Position numbers and translations under genes: made by a program. The notes below the pieces were generated by a model, which saw nothing but the letters and a program-made list of their open reading frames with translations, was not told the origin of the DNA and did no database searches. From Comamonadaceae bacterium (GTDB lineage Bacteria; Pseudomonadota; Gammaproteobacteria; Burkholderiales; Burkholderiaceae_C), in NCBI GenBank assembly GCA_947449025.1, contig CANFQF010000017.1:1-33188 (forward strand): 33,188 bases of DNA, in the 5' to 3' direction. Every line of letters starts with the position of its first letter. Within the stretch, counting starts at the first letter, position 1. Shown piece by piece: positions 8,859-16,164 of the stretch.

Positions 8859-9155
8859 ATGAACATCAGGCCCATCAAAAGCGCCAGTCTGCCGTCCGTG
8901 CGGGTCGAGCCTCAGCTACGACGAGAGGTCGAGTCCCTCTTGCAGGAAGGGGAGACCTTGTCGGAGTTCGTCGAAGACTCGGTCCGCCAGGCGCTGGCGC
9001 GCCGGAGCCAGCAAGCCGAATTCATCCGCCGTGGTGTGGCCTCACTGGCCGCTGCCCGGCAAGGTGAGAGCCTGATCGATGCAGACGCCGTGCTGGAAAA
9101 GCTGCAGCAGCGGTTGGTAGCAGCTAAGAGCCGGCGCAGCACCGACGCTGCATGA
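8859..9155 (+). CDS. YlcI/YnfO-like antitoxin (ribbon-helix-helix type)
   Basis: A 98-residue protein whose N-terminus (ASLPSVRVEPQLRREVESLL) has the strand-helix pattern of ribbon-helix-helix DNA-binding antitoxins. It continues with ETLSEFVEDSVRQALARR, resembling the YlcI/YnfO family. The charged C-terminal half would wrap the toxin. I choose the ATG at 8859 (MNIRPIKSAS) over longer in-frame starts, because homology begins here and the upstream sequence does not look coding. No Shine-Dalgarno sequence is visible, and a -10-like box sits 7 bases before the ATG, so the message may be leaderless. Its stop overlaps the toxin start (ATGA). It should neutralise the partner toxin and repress the pair. 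Confidence 0.8.
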   Translation: MNIRPIKSASLPSVRVEPQLRREVESLLQEGETLSEFVEDSVRQALARRSQQAEFIRRGVASLAAARQGESLIDADAVLEKLQQRLVAAKSRRSTDAA

Positions 9156-9469
9156 GTCGATACCGGGTCCGTATGACCCGCGCCGCCGAAGAAGACCTGC
9201 TGCGCCTCTACGACTACCTGATCGAACGCGAACTGGCGCAAGGCGGTGATCTATCGCTGGCCGAGCGCGCCATCAGTCCGATTCGTGATGCCCTGCAGGT
9301 CCTTGCAACCACGCCCTACACCTGCCGTAAGGCGAGCACCAGTCCCTTTCTTCGGGAGCTGGTGATCTCATTCGGCGCGACGGGCTATGTCGCCCTGTTC
9401 GAAATCGTCGACGCGCAAAGTGTGGTGATCGCTGCGGTCAGGCACCAGCGCGAGGATGACTACCACTGA
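9152..9469 (+). CDS. RelE/ParE-family toxin
   Basis: A 105-residue basic protein of the RelE/ParE superfamily. It shows the N-terminal strand RYRVRMTRAAEEDLLRLYDYL, the middle segment LRELVISFGATGYVALFEI, and the C-terminal strand VVIAAVRHQREDDYH, which matches the usual VRHxRExxY ending. RelE members cut mRNA on the ribosome while ParE members poison gyrase; the sequence alone does not settle which. The ATG overlaps the antitoxin stop by 4 bases. The gene is convergent with leuB and a hairpin lies between them. The pair runs against the surrounding biosynthetic genes, consistent with later insertion. Confidence 0.85.
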   Translation: MSRYRVRMTRAAEEDLLRLYDYLIERELAQGGDLSLAERAISPIRDALQVLATTPYTCRKASTSPFLRELVISFGATGYVALFEIVDAQSVVIAAVRHQREDDYH

Positions 9470-9477
9470 GCTGCACG

Positions 9478-9515
9478 CCCATGCAAAACGCGCCCGAAGG
9501 CGCGTCTTGCGTGGG
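9478..9515. terminator. Long hairpin terminator between toxin gene and leuB
   Basis: Left arm 9478-9494 and right arm 9499-9515 pair over 17 positions with one mismatch and one G-T pair around a CGAA loop. The core is ACGCGCC/GGCGCGT. On the minus strand the 3' arm contains TTTT, so it is best suited to end the leuB transcript. It would also block read-through from the toxin gene. Confidence 0.75.
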
Positions 9516-9528
9516 CTGTGTGAGGCAA

Positions 9529-10599
9529 TCAGCCCAGCGCCTTGACCACCGCTTCGCCCATCTCGCGGGTACCGACCTTGGTGGTTCCCTCGCTGTAGAT
9601 GTCGGGCGTGCGCAGGCCCTGCGCCAGCACCTTCTTGACCGCCACTTCAATGCGGTCGGCCGCCTCAGCCTGGTTTAGGCTGAAGCGCAGCATCATCGCG
9701 GCCGAGAGGATCGTGGCCAGCGGATTGGCTACGCCCTTGCCGGCGATGTCGGGCGCCGAGCCGTGCGAGGGCTCGTACAGGCCCTGGTTCTTGGCGTTGA
9801 GGCTGGCCGAGGGCAGCATGCCGATGGAGCCGGTGAGCATGGCCGCCTCGTCCGAGAGGATGTCACCGAACATGTTGCCGGTGACCACCACATCGAAGAA
9901 CTTGGGCTTTTTGACCAATTGCATCGCGGCGTTGTCCACGTACATGTGGTCGAGCGTCACGTCCGGGTACTGCGCGCCGATTTCGGTGAGTACGTCCTTC
10001 CACAGCTGGAAGGTTTCCAGCACGTTGGCCTTGTCGACGCTGGTGACATGCTTGCCGCGCTTGCGGGCAGCCTGGAAGGCCACGTGGGCGATACGCTCTA
10101 TCTCCGGGCGCGAGTAGCGCATGGTGTCGAAGGCTTCCTCGGCACCGGGGAAATGGCCGTCAGTGGCGACACGGCGGCCGCGGGGCTGGCCGAAGTAGAT
10201 GTCGCCGGTCAGCTCGCGGATGATGAGGATGTCCAGGCCCGCAATCAGCTCGGGCTTGAGGCTGGAGGCGTCCACCAGCTGCTCGTAGCAGATGGCCGGG
10301 CGGAAGTTGGCGAACAGGCCCAGGTTTTTGCGCAGTCCTAGGATGGCCTGCTCAGGACGCAGTGCGCGCTCGAGTTTGTCGTACTTCCAGTCGCCCACCG
10401 CGCCAAAGAGAATGGCGTCTGATGCCTGCGCGAGTTTCAGCGTGGCCTCGGGCAATGGGTGGCCATGGGCCTCGTAGGCGGCGCCACCCACGAGGGCGGT
10501 TTCCATTTCGAACTTCAGGCCCAGGACATTCAGGACCTTGACCGCCTCCGCGACGATTTCGGTGCCAATGCCGTCACCAGGCAGAACTGCAATTTTCAT
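9529..10599 (-). CDS. leuB: 3-isopropylmalate dehydrogenase
   Basis: LeuB oxidatively decarboxylates 3-isopropylmalate with NAD, the third step of leucine synthesis. The 356-residue product starts [15 protein letters not shown] at 10599; an upstream extension of 19 residues is not family-like. Key elements are the [10 protein letters not shown] segment, the catalytic lysine in SVDKANVL, the aspartate in YVDNAAM, and the metal/substrate signature [16 protein letters not shown]. The order leuC-leuD-leuB is intact with a 60-bp gap from leuD, so it is the last gene of the operon and ends at the hairpin at 9478-9515. Confidence 0.97.
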   Translation of the reverse strand: MKIAVLPGDGIGTEIVAEAVKVLNVLGLKFEMETALVGGAAYEAHGHPLPEATLKLAQASDAILFGAVGDWKYDKLERALRPEQAILGLRKNLGLFANFRPAICYEQLVDASSLKPELIAGLDILIIRELTGDIYFGQPRGRRVATDGHFPGAEEAFDTMRYSRPEIERIAHVAFQAARKRGKHVTSVDKANVLETFQLWKDVLTEIGAQYPDVTLDHMYVDNAAMQLVKKPKFFDVVVTGNMFGDILSDEAAMLTGSIGMLPSASLNAKNQGLYEPSHGSAPDIAGKGVANPLATILSAAMMLRFSLNQAEAADRIEVAVKKVLAQGLRTPDIYSEGTTKVGTREMGEAVVKALG

Positions 10600-10659
10600 G
10601 GGGGATCTCTTGCTACCAAAAAGGGCAGGGCGTTGGCGCCAGTGCGCCAACGGCATGTG

Positions 10660-11310
10660 TCAGCCGTGCAGCGTGTGGGCCAGCCAGGGCTTGGTGGCCA
10701 GGCGCTGGGCTTCGTAGCTGCGAATCTTGTCGGCGTGACGCAGGGTCAGACCGATGTCGTCGAAGCCATTGAGCAGACAGTACTTGCGGAAGGCCTGGAC
10801 TTCAAACGGAATCTCTTCGCCTTGCGGGCGCACGACCACTTGGCGCTCGAGGTCGACGGTGAGGCTGTAGCCCGGGAAGGCCGCGACCTCGTCGAACAAC
10901 TGGGCCACGATGGCCTCGGGCAGTGCGATGGGCAGCAGACCGTTCTTGAAGCAGTTGTTGAAGAAGATGTCGGCATAGCTCGGAGCGATCAGCGCCCGAA
11001 TGCCCCACTGCACGATGGCCCAAGGCGCGTGCTCGCGGGAAGACCCGCAGCCAAAGTTCTTGCGCGTGATCATGATGGACGCGCCCTGGTAGCGGGGCTG
11101 GTTCAGCACAAAGTCCGGGTTGGGCTTGCGTGAGGCCGGGTCCTGTCCGGGCTCGCCCGGGTCGAGGTAGCGCCACTCGTCGAAGAGATTGGGGCCGAAG
11201 CCGGTCTTGCGGATCGACTTCAGGAACTGCTTGGGGATGATGGCGTCGGTGTCGACGTTCTCACGGTCCATGGGCACCACAACGCCCTTGTGCACGGTGA
11301 ACTTGTCCAT
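10660..11310 (-). CDS. leuD: 3-isopropylmalate dehydratase small subunit
   Basis: LeuD pairs with LeuC to isomerise 2-isopropylmalate to 3-isopropylmalate. The 216-residue product from the ATG at 11310 ([13 protein letters not shown]) shows the swivelling-domain signatures [14 protein letters not shown] and [14 protein letters not shown], and [11 protein letters not shown]. The upstream in-frame start would run back over the lipoprotein gene and is rejected. It begins only 4 bases after the stop of the small entericidin-like gene, so translation of the two may be linked. Ribosome site is weak (AAGTAAAG). Confidence 0.96.
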   Translation of the reverse strand: MDKFTVHKGVVVPMDRENVDTDAIIPKQFLKSIRKTGFGPNLFDEWRYLDPGEPGQDPASRKPNPDFVLNQPRYQGASIMITRKNFGCGSSREHAPWAIVQWGIRALIAPSYADIFFNNCFKNGLLPIALPEAIVAQLFDEVAAFPGYSLTVDLERQVVVRPQGEEIPFEVQAFRKYCLLNGFDDIGLTLRHADKIRSYEAQRLATKPWLAHTLHG

Positions 11311-11314
11311 GGCT

Positions 11315-11449
11315 TTACTTTTTCTTGGCCGCGTCTTCAATGACGCCGCCGGCTTTCTTGATGTCCTGGCCGATGCCTTCGATCGTGTTGCAGCCGGCCA
11401 GCAACAGGCTGGCGATGGCGGCGAGCATCAGGGCGGTGAGGGTTTTCAT
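11315..11449 (-). CDS. Entericidin A/B-family small lipoprotein
   Basis: A 44-residue protein starting [20 protein letters not shown], with a lipobox LAGC (lipidated C20). The C-terminal part, [20 protein letters not shown] and a few lysines, matches the entericidin family (GxGxDIxKaGxxI). In E. coli, entericidins A and B are small envelope lipoproteins that act as an antidote/toxin pair linked to stationary-phase lysis. In Burkholderiales a single copy between leuC and leuD is, to my knowledge, common. The gene lies in the same direction as leuC and leuD with gaps of 20 and 4 bases, so it should be co-transcribed. Its cellular role here is unknown. Confidence 0.85.
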   Translation of the reverse strand: MKTLTALMLAAIASLLLAGCNTIEGIGQDIKKAGGVIEDAAKKK

Positions 11450-11469
11450 GGTGTGGGCTCCGTGGCTGG

Positions 11470-12891
11470 TCAGGCGAACTGGCGGATGTCGACAAAGTGG
11501 CCGTGGATGGCCGCGGCTGCAGCCATGGCGGGTGACACCAGGTGGGTGCGGCCGCCACCGCCCTGGCGCCCTTCGAAGTTGCGGTTGCTGGTGGAGGCGC
11601 AGCGCTCGCCCGGCTCGAGCCGGTCGGCGTTCATCGCCAGGCACATGGAGCAGCCCGGTTCGCGCCACTCGAAGCCGGCAGCCATGAAAACCTCGTGCAG
11701 CCCCTCGCGTTCGGCCTGGGCCTTCACCACGCCAGAGCCCGGAACGACAAGTGCCTGCTTGACGTTCTTTGACACCTTTTGGCCCAGGCGCTTGACCACA
11801 GCGGCGGCCTCGCGCATGTCTTCGATACGGCTGTTGGTACACGATCCAATGAAGACCTTGTCCACGTGAATGTCGGCCAGCGGTTTGCCGGGCACGAGGC
11901 CCATATAGGCCAGGGCGCGTTCCATGGCGCCGCGCTTGTTGGCGTCTTTCTCTTTGTCGGGGTCGGGCACGCGGGCGTCCACCCCCAGCACCATTTCGGG
12001 CGAAGTGCCCCAGGTGACCTGCGGCAGGATTTGGGCGGCGTCCAAGGTCACCACGGCATCGAAGCTCGCATCCGGGTCGGAGTGCAGGGTTCGCCAGTAG
12101 GCGGTTGCCTGATCCCATTCCGCGCCAACTGGCGCCAGCGGACGGCCCTTGACGTAATCGATGGTCTTGTCGTCCACCGCCACGAGGCCGGCGCGTGCAC
12201 CGGCCTCGATGGCCATATTGCACACCGTCATGCGGCCTTCCATGGACAGGCCGCGAATGGCCGAGCCGCCGAATTCGATGGTGTAACCCGTACCGCCCGC
12301 GGTACCGATCTTGCCGATGACGGCCAGCACCAGGTCTTTGGCGGTGACGCCGCGGGCCAGTTGGCCATCGACCTTGACCAGCATGTTCTTGGCCTTTTTG
12401 GCCAGCAAGGTCTGGGTGGCCATCACGTGCTCGACCTCGGAGGTGCCGATGCCGTGCGCCAGCGCACCGAAGGCGCCGTGGGTGGAGGTGTGGCTGTCGC
12501 CGCAGACCACGGTCATGCCCGGCAGGGTGGCGCCTTGCTCCGGGCCAATGACGTGGACGATGCCTTGGCGCTTATCCAGGAAGGGGAAGTAGGCGGCAGA
12601 ACCGAACTCGGCGATGTTCTTATCGAGCGTGGTCACCTGCTCCTTGGAGATCGGGTCGGTGATGCCGCCATAGCCCAGCTCCCAGCCGGTGGTGGGCGTG
12701 TTGTGGTCGGCGGTGGCCACGATGGAGCTGATGCGCCAGACCTTGCGGTCCGCCTCGCGCAGGCCCTCGAAGGCCTGCGGGCTGGTTACTTCGTGGACCA
12801 GATGGCGGTCGATGTAGAGGACGGCGGTGCCGTCTTCCTCGGTGTGGACGACATGTTCGTCCCAGATCTTGTCGTAGAGGGTGCGTCCCAT
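11470..12891 (-). CDS. leuC: 3-isopropylmalate dehydratase large subunit
   Basis: LeuC carries the 4Fe-4S cluster of isopropylmalate isomerase, an aconitase relative. The 473-residue product has the cluster cysteines C351 (FIGSCTNSR), C414 and C417 (PGCSMC), plus [17 protein letters not shown] and the C-terminal [10 protein letters not shown] motif. The ATG at 12891 gives [15 protein letters not shown], the expected N-terminus; no strong ribosome site is visible. It is the first gene of the leuC-lipoprotein-leuD-leuB run. The promoter is presumably in the 90 bp before it, where an AT-rich patch (minus strand CATAAAATGC, around 12945) could hold a -10 element. Confidence 0.97.
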   Translation of the reverse strand: MGRTLYDKIWDEHVVHTEEDGTAVLYIDRHLVHEVTSPQAFEGLREADRKVWRISSIVATADHNTPTTGWELGYGGITDPISKEQVTTLDKNIAEFGSAAYFPFLDKRQGIVHVIGPEQGATLPGMTVVCGDSHTSTHGAFGALAHGIGTSEVEHVMATQTLLAKKAKNMLVKVDGQLARGVTAKDLVLAVIGKIGTAGGTGYTIEFGGSAIRGLSMEGRMTVCNMAIEAGARAGLVAVDDKTIDYVKGRPLAPVGAEWDQATAYWRTLHSDPDASFDAVVTLDAAQILPQVTWGTSPEMVLGVDARVPDPDKEKDANKRGAMERALAYMGLVPGKPLADIHVDKVFIGSCTNSRIEDMREAAAVVKRLGQKVSKNVKQALVVPGSGVVKAQAEREGLHEVFMAAGFEWREPGCSMCLAMNADRLEPGERCASTSNRNFEGRQGGGGRTHLVSPAMAAAAAIHGHFVDIRQFA

Positions 12892-12981
12892 GATGTGGCG
12901 GTCCGTGCGGTCCTGGTGGACTCAGGTTGCGTGCAGCCCTGCATTTTATGTCTTGGCCGGGTTGTGCCCGACGAGGCCGTT

Positions 12982-14088
12982 TCAGGGAAGGATGCCCAGC
13001 GCGGGGATGACGAGGCTGTGCAGGTACAGGCGGCCTGCCGATTCGGTCACGCCGGTGATGTCGTGCCAGCGCCCGCTCGGGTCTTGCAGGTCGGCAAGCA
13101 CCTCGCCCTGTTCGTTGAAGGCGATCGCGTGGCCATAGGGCGCCGGGGCGGGCAGCAAGGCCTGCGGCAGTCGCAGGGTGATGGTGCGCAGGAAGGGGAG
13201 GGCGGCCAGTCGATCGGCAAGCTGGCTTCGCGCCTGTGGGAGCCCCAGCCAATAGCGACCCTGCGTGCCCCGGGTGAGGTTGTCCGGAAAGGCGGGCAGA
13301 TTGTCCAGCAGCACCCGCGCCTGGCCCGCCCCGCCCTGTCGGACGTCGAGGTTGCGCGCCGCGAGGTCGATGCGCCAGACCCGGTAGCGGCCCGTCTCCA
13401 CCACCAGCAGCGAGCGGCCGTCTTGGGTCACGGCAATTCCGTTGGCAAAAACCAGTCCCCGGGCGATCACCTCGGTACGCTGGGTGGCAGGGTCGTAAAC
13501 AAGAACCCGTCCGTTTCCGCGCTGCTCGATGATTTCGGCGACGCTCGCGCCCAGTGGGCCTCCCCACTCGCCTGGCGCAAAGTGCTGGCTGCCCTCCGTG
13601 AAGTAGAGGCGGCCGTCGGCGCCCGTGGCAACCGCATCGGCGTAGCGGATCGGATCGCCTGGGCCGACTTCCCGTGTGAGCAGTGAGACCTTGCCGCCCG
13701 GGTCGATCGCGATCAGGCCTCGGTACGCATCGGCGGCAATGAGTCGACCCTGCGCGTCAAAGTCGAACCCCAGCACGCGGCCGCCTGTGTCGGCCACGAC
13801 CTCCTGGCCGGACCCATCGGGCGCCATCCGCACGACCCGCCCGTTGTCCAGCCCCATGTAGACCTTACCGTCGGGCCCGACCGCCACATGCTCTGGCCCT
13901 GCGCCCCAGGTGAGCGGCACTGTTTTGAAGGCCTCCAGTCGCTCGTTGGGCAGATGCACGCCCTGGTAGCCCGCAGAGGCCTGCGGCTGCCAGCTCACAG
14001 GGCTGGCATCGATCGGCCAGAACAGCAGGTAGGCCAGGGCCACAAGCGAAGCAGCGATCGGGATATGGCGCCAGAATTTTCGGTGCAT
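12982..14088 (-). CDS. SMP-30/strictosidine-synthase-like beta-propeller protein, membrane-anchored
   Basis: A 368-residue protein with one N-terminal hydrophobic segment (about residues 9-26, IPIAASLVALAYLLFW), so it is probably anchored in the inner membrane or exported. The rest is a six-bladed propeller like SMP-30/gluconolactonase/strictosidine synthase, with blade motifs GPDGKVYMGLDNG, GADGRLYFTEGS and LVFANGIAV. The last of these and GPEHVAVG carry probable metal-binding residues. It most resembles the APMAP-like branch that often acts as a lactonase or arylesterase; the substrate cannot be told. I use the ATG at 14088 with AGGA upstream; a 95-residue upstream extension is non-coding in character. 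It lies 90 bp upstream of leuC. Confidence 0.8.
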   Translation of the reverse strand: MHRKFWRHIPIAASLVALAYLLFWPIDASPVSWQPQASAGYQGVHLPNERLEAFKTVPLTWGAGPEHVAVGPDGKVYMGLDNGRVVRMAPDGSGQEVVADTGGRVLGFDFDAQGRLIAADAYRGLIAIDPGGKVSLLTREVGPGDPIRYADAVATGADGRLYFTEGSQHFAPGEWGGPLGASVAEIIEQRGNGRVLVYDPATQRTEVIARGLVFANGIAVTQDGRSLLVVETGRYRVWRIDLAARNLDVRQGGAGQARVLLDNLPAFPDNLTRGTQGRYWLGLPQARSQLADRLAALPFLRTITLRLPQALLPAPAPYGHAIAFNEQGEVLADLQDPSGRWHDITGVTESAGRLYLHSLVIPALGILP

Positions 14089-14169
14089 GACGGTCCTTTG
14101 ATGGCGGATGGCCACCTGCACCCGCCCCCGCAGGTGTGTCGCTGTGGTGGCATTGGCAGTGAAGCAGAC

Positions 14170-14205
14170 GACCAAATATGAGCTATTAAATGCTACATTT
14201 TTTCG
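14170..14205. other. AT-rich patch upstream of the SMP-30-like gene
   Basis: A clearly AT-rich stretch in GC-rich surroundings, with minus-strand CATATT and TAATAG. It could hold the promoter of the SMP-30-like gene (leader about 90 bases). No clear -35/-10 pair could be fixed. Confidence 0.3.
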
Positions 14206-14264
14206 GTCTGCGAGGGAGACTTTCGCGGCGGCAGGCTGGCCAAGCCGCCGAGGCCTTCGCTTCG

Positions 14265-14317
14265 CCAGGCGCTTGGCGAGGCGGTGAGGCGGTGAGGCGG
14301 TGAGGCGGTGAGGGGGC
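14265..14317. repeat. Octanucleotide tandem repeat (GAGGCGGT) x4 plus partial, with adjacent near-palindrome
   Basis: Four perfect copies of GAGGCGGT occupy 14278-14309, followed by a partial variant copy. Directly before and overlapping is CGCCAGGCGCTTGGCG, which pairs with itself at 14 of 16 positions. The repeat lies between the divergent SMP-30-like gene and the second toxin-antitoxin pair. Such short tandem repeats can change copy number by slippage and could alter promoter spacing. Confidence 0.85.
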
Positions 14318-14344
14318 ACACGCGGGACGAATGAAGGTTTAGAC

Positions 14345-14362
14345 TGCACAGAATTCTGTACA
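14345..14362 (+). promoter_or_regulatory. Operator palindrome of the second toxin-antitoxin pair
   Basis: TGCACAGAATTCTGTACA is symmetric at 16 of 18 positions, with a perfect 12-bp core ACAGAATTCTGT (14348-14359). Its right end is TGTACA, the hexamer known to be bound by YefM in the E. coli yefM-yoeB operator. It lies directly before the AGGAG ribosome site of a Phd/YefM-like gene. Strong candidate for autoregulation. Confidence 0.65.
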
Positions 14363-14374
14363 CAGGAGTGCAAG

Positions 14375-14707
14375 GTGGCTATTCACGCGCGAGATGTTGT
14401 TCCCTTTACCCAGGCCCGGGCGCGGCTCTCGGAACTGGCCGAGGAGGTCAAGGCTGGCGCCGAGAAGGTCATCACCCGCAATGGCGAGAGCTATGTGGCG
14501 CTGATCGACGCAGCCCGCCTCGACTATTACCACCAACTCGAGGAGGAGCGGATGACGCTGCTGCTGCTCGAGGATGCGCGGCGGGGGTTTGAGGACATCG
14601 AGGCCGGGCGCACACGCGACGCCAAAGAGGCGCTGGAGGATATCCGCCGGCAATGGGCACTGAGGCGAAAGGCCAAGGGCGCGCAAGGCGAGGGGCAGGG
14701 TCGCTGA
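14375..14707 (+). CDS. Phd/YefM-family antitoxin
   Basis: A 110-residue protein with a Phd/YefM-like N-terminus: VVPFTQARARLSELAEEVK, then EKVITRNGESYVALIDAA, the strand-turn-strand used for DNA binding and dimerisation. An acidic and basic helical C-terminus follows (EEERMTLLLLEDARRGFEDIEAG), which should bind the toxin. The start is GTG at 14375 with AGGAG 6 bases upstream. The palindrome at 14345-14362 is right before it. The stop overlaps the next start in TGATG. Family and partner agree, so it is a type II antitoxin with good confidence. Confidence 0.85.
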   Translation: MAIHARDVVPFTQARARLSELAEEVKAGAEKVITRNGESYVALIDAARLDYYHQLEEERMTLLLLEDARRGFEDIEAGRTRDAKEALEDIRRQWALRRKAKGAQGEGQGR

Positions 14708-15066
14708 TGCCTGAGGTTCCATGGCGTGTCGATACGGCGCCAGGGTTCGAGCTCGGCTTGCAGACCATCGCCCAATTCCTGGAGGACGCCGGCGCGCCGC
14801 AGGTGCTCGATCGCCTGCTGGACGATCTGGAGGGCACGGTGTTTCTGAACCTGACCCGCTTCCCGCGCATGGGACGTCATTTCAAGGAGCGTGGGCCAGA
14901 ATCAACGGAGTCCTTGAGCATCTTTGAGCGGCTGCAGCTTTCGCAGGAGCAGGAGGTGAGGGAGTATCTGCATGGGGACTACTTGATTCTCTACGCGGTC
15001 CTGGCCGAGACCCGCCGACTGGTGCTGCTGTCGATCCGCCATGGCCGCCAAGCCGGGCACGGCTGA
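14707..15066 (+). CDS. RelE/ParE-superfamily toxin
   Basis: A 119-residue protein from the ATG at 14707, which overlaps the antitoxin stop. It shows RelE/ParE features: an N-terminal helical hairpin (GLQTIAQFLEDAGAPQVLDR), LTRFPRMGRHF in the middle, and the C-terminal strands EYLHGDYLILYAVL and VLLSIRHGRQAGH. An insert of about 15 polar residues (ERGPESTESLSIFERLQ) lies between the middle strands, longer than in the first toxin of this window. Whether it is an mRNA interferase or gyrase poison is not decided by sequence. Confidence 0.8.
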   Translation: MPEVPWRVDTAPGFELGLQTIAQFLEDAGAPQVLDRLLDDLEGTVFLNLTRFPRMGRHFKERGPESTESLSIFERLQLSQEQEVREYLHGDYLILYAVLAETRRLVLLSIRHGRQAGHG

Positions 15067-15170
15067 ACGGGCAATGCACAATCGCGGGACGAGTCAGTCA
15101 ACCATTCGAGTCCCTTCGGCGCACCTTCACACGGTCCCGAATTCACAAAGAAGTAGCGCTTCCCATCTTT

Positions 15171-16010
15171 ATGTCCGAATCCCGCTTCATCCTGGCCGGT
15201 GTCATGGGGTGGCCGGTGGCCCACTCCCGATCGCCCGTTATCCACAAGCACTGGATTGCCCAGTACGGTCTCCAGGGGACCTACGTGCAGTTGCCGGTCC
15301 AGCCTGAGCGCTTGGGCGATGCCGTCCGCGGCCTGCGGGCCCTGGGCTTTGCCGGCTGCAATGTGACGGTGCCCCATAAGGTGCAGGCTCTGGCGCTGAT
15401 GGACGACGTCCATCCCGTGGCCCGGCGCATGGCCGCCATCAACACCATCGTTGTGCGCGAGGACGGCAGCCTCTATGGCATGAACAATGACGGCGCCGGT
15501 TGGGTGCAGAGCCTGCGCGACGCCGACCCGACCTGGCGTGCAGATGCCGGCCCGGCCCTGGTGCTCGGTGCCGGCGGCGCTGCCCGCGCCATCGTGGTGG
15601 CCCTGCTGGGCGAGGGCGCGCCCGAGGTCCGCCTGACCAATCGCACCCGTGAAAAGGCCGAGGCCCTGGCACAGGAGTTCGGCCCCCAGGTCAAGGTGGT
15701 GGACTGGAAAGAGCGTAACCAGGCGATGACCGGTGTGAGCCTGCTGGTCAATACGACCACTCAGGGCATGCATGGACAGCCGGCGCTGGATGTGGTGCTC
15801 GACGACCTGCCTACGGGCGCCCTGGTCTCTGACCTGGTCTATATCCCGCTGGAAACGCCCTTGCTGGCTGCGGCGCGCCAGCGCGGGCACCGCGCGGTCG
15901 GCGGCTTGGGCATGTTGATCAACCAGGCAAGACCGGCCTTCCACGCCTGGTTCGGCGTGATGCCCGAGGTCACGCCGGCCTTGCGGGCCGCGCTTCAGGC
16001 CACGTTCTGA
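15171..16010 (+). CDS. aroE: Shikimate dehydrogenase (NADP+)
   Basis: AroE reduces 3-dehydroshikimate to shikimate. The 279-residue product has the substrate motif GWPVAHSRSP, the catalytic lysine in NVTVPHK (K70), the aspartate in NNDGAG (D107), the NADP-binding LGAGGAARA and NRTREKA, and GLGMLINQARPAF at the end. The usual NTD triplet is NND here, and the whole N-terminal half reads more like alphaproteobacterial enzymes than the usual betaproteobacterial one. It stands alone after the toxin gene with a 104-bp gap and no clear ribosome site. It may be a second copy in this genome or an acquired one. Confidence 0.9.
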   Translation: MSESRFILAGVMGWPVAHSRSPVIHKHWIAQYGLQGTYVQLPVQPERLGDAVRGLRALGFAGCNVTVPHKVQALALMDDVHPVARRMAAINTIVVREDGSLYGMNNDGAGWVQSLRDADPTWRADAGPALVLGAGGAARAIVVALLGEGAPEVRLTNRTREKAEALAQEFGPQVKVVDWKERNQAMTGVSLLVNTTTQGMHGQPALDVVLDDLPTGALVSDLVYIPLETPLLAAARQRGHRAVGGLGMLINQARPAFHAWFGVMPEVTPALRAALQATF

Positions 16011-16019
16011 GGTGAGGCG

Positions 16020-16074
16020 GCTGACGTTGGAGCCCGGGTGAGGGGACGGTCGGCTCCGGCTGCAGATCGTCAGC
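16020..16074. repeat. Nested inverted repeats after aroE
   Basis: GCTGACG (16020-16026) pairs with CGTCAGC (16068-16074), and inside it GGAGCC (16029-16034) pairs with GGCTCC (16052-16057). It starts 10 bases after the aroE stop. No T-run follows; it may act as a 3' end structure. Confidence 0.45.
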
Positions 16075-16164
16075 GCCTATGCCGCTGCCATCAAGGAGCC
16101 GATCCACGAGGCAACCGGTAACGGCAGCCTGCGCGTGATCGACTTGAGCATGGCTCCTCTGCTC
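16049..16164 (+). pseudogene. cynS: Remnant resembling the central part of cyanase (cynS)
   Basis: Between aroE and the next gene the plus strand reads QIVSAYAAAIKEPIHE, then ATGNG and VIDLSM, before a stop. This follows the cyanase core consensus (Y, then I/L-K-x-x-I/V-H-E, then G-D/N-G, then A/V-I-D/N-F/L) over about 30 residues in register. Cyanase splits cyanate to ammonia and CO2 using bicarbonate. Nothing before or after fits the rest of the enzyme, which is about 150 residues, and no start codon is in a sensible place. I read it as a decayed fragment; chance similarity is possible over such a short stretch. Confidence 0.45.

Noticed and set aside
12892-12981. Leucine attenuator before leuC
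   Set aside because: No leader peptide rich in leucine codons and no terminator/antiterminator pair is visible in the 90-bp gap.
11779-13686. A 635-codon plus-strand reading frame antisense to leuC and the SMP-30-like gene
   Set aside because: It crosses two well-identified genes and their gap, with no motif or start site of its own.
14265-14317. CRISPR-like array
   Set aside because: The 8-bp units are contiguous without spacers, so it is a simple tandem repeat.
14089-14373. 95-residue N-terminal extension of the SMP-30-like protein
   Set aside because: It would translate through the tandem repeat and the toxin-antitoxin operator; the ATG at 14088 has a ribosome site and gives a normal membrane anchor.
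14707-16164. Genomic island with integrase or attachment site around the second toxin-antitoxin pair
   Set aside because: No integrase, transposase, tRNA gene or flanking direct repeat was found, although the stretch looks accessory.
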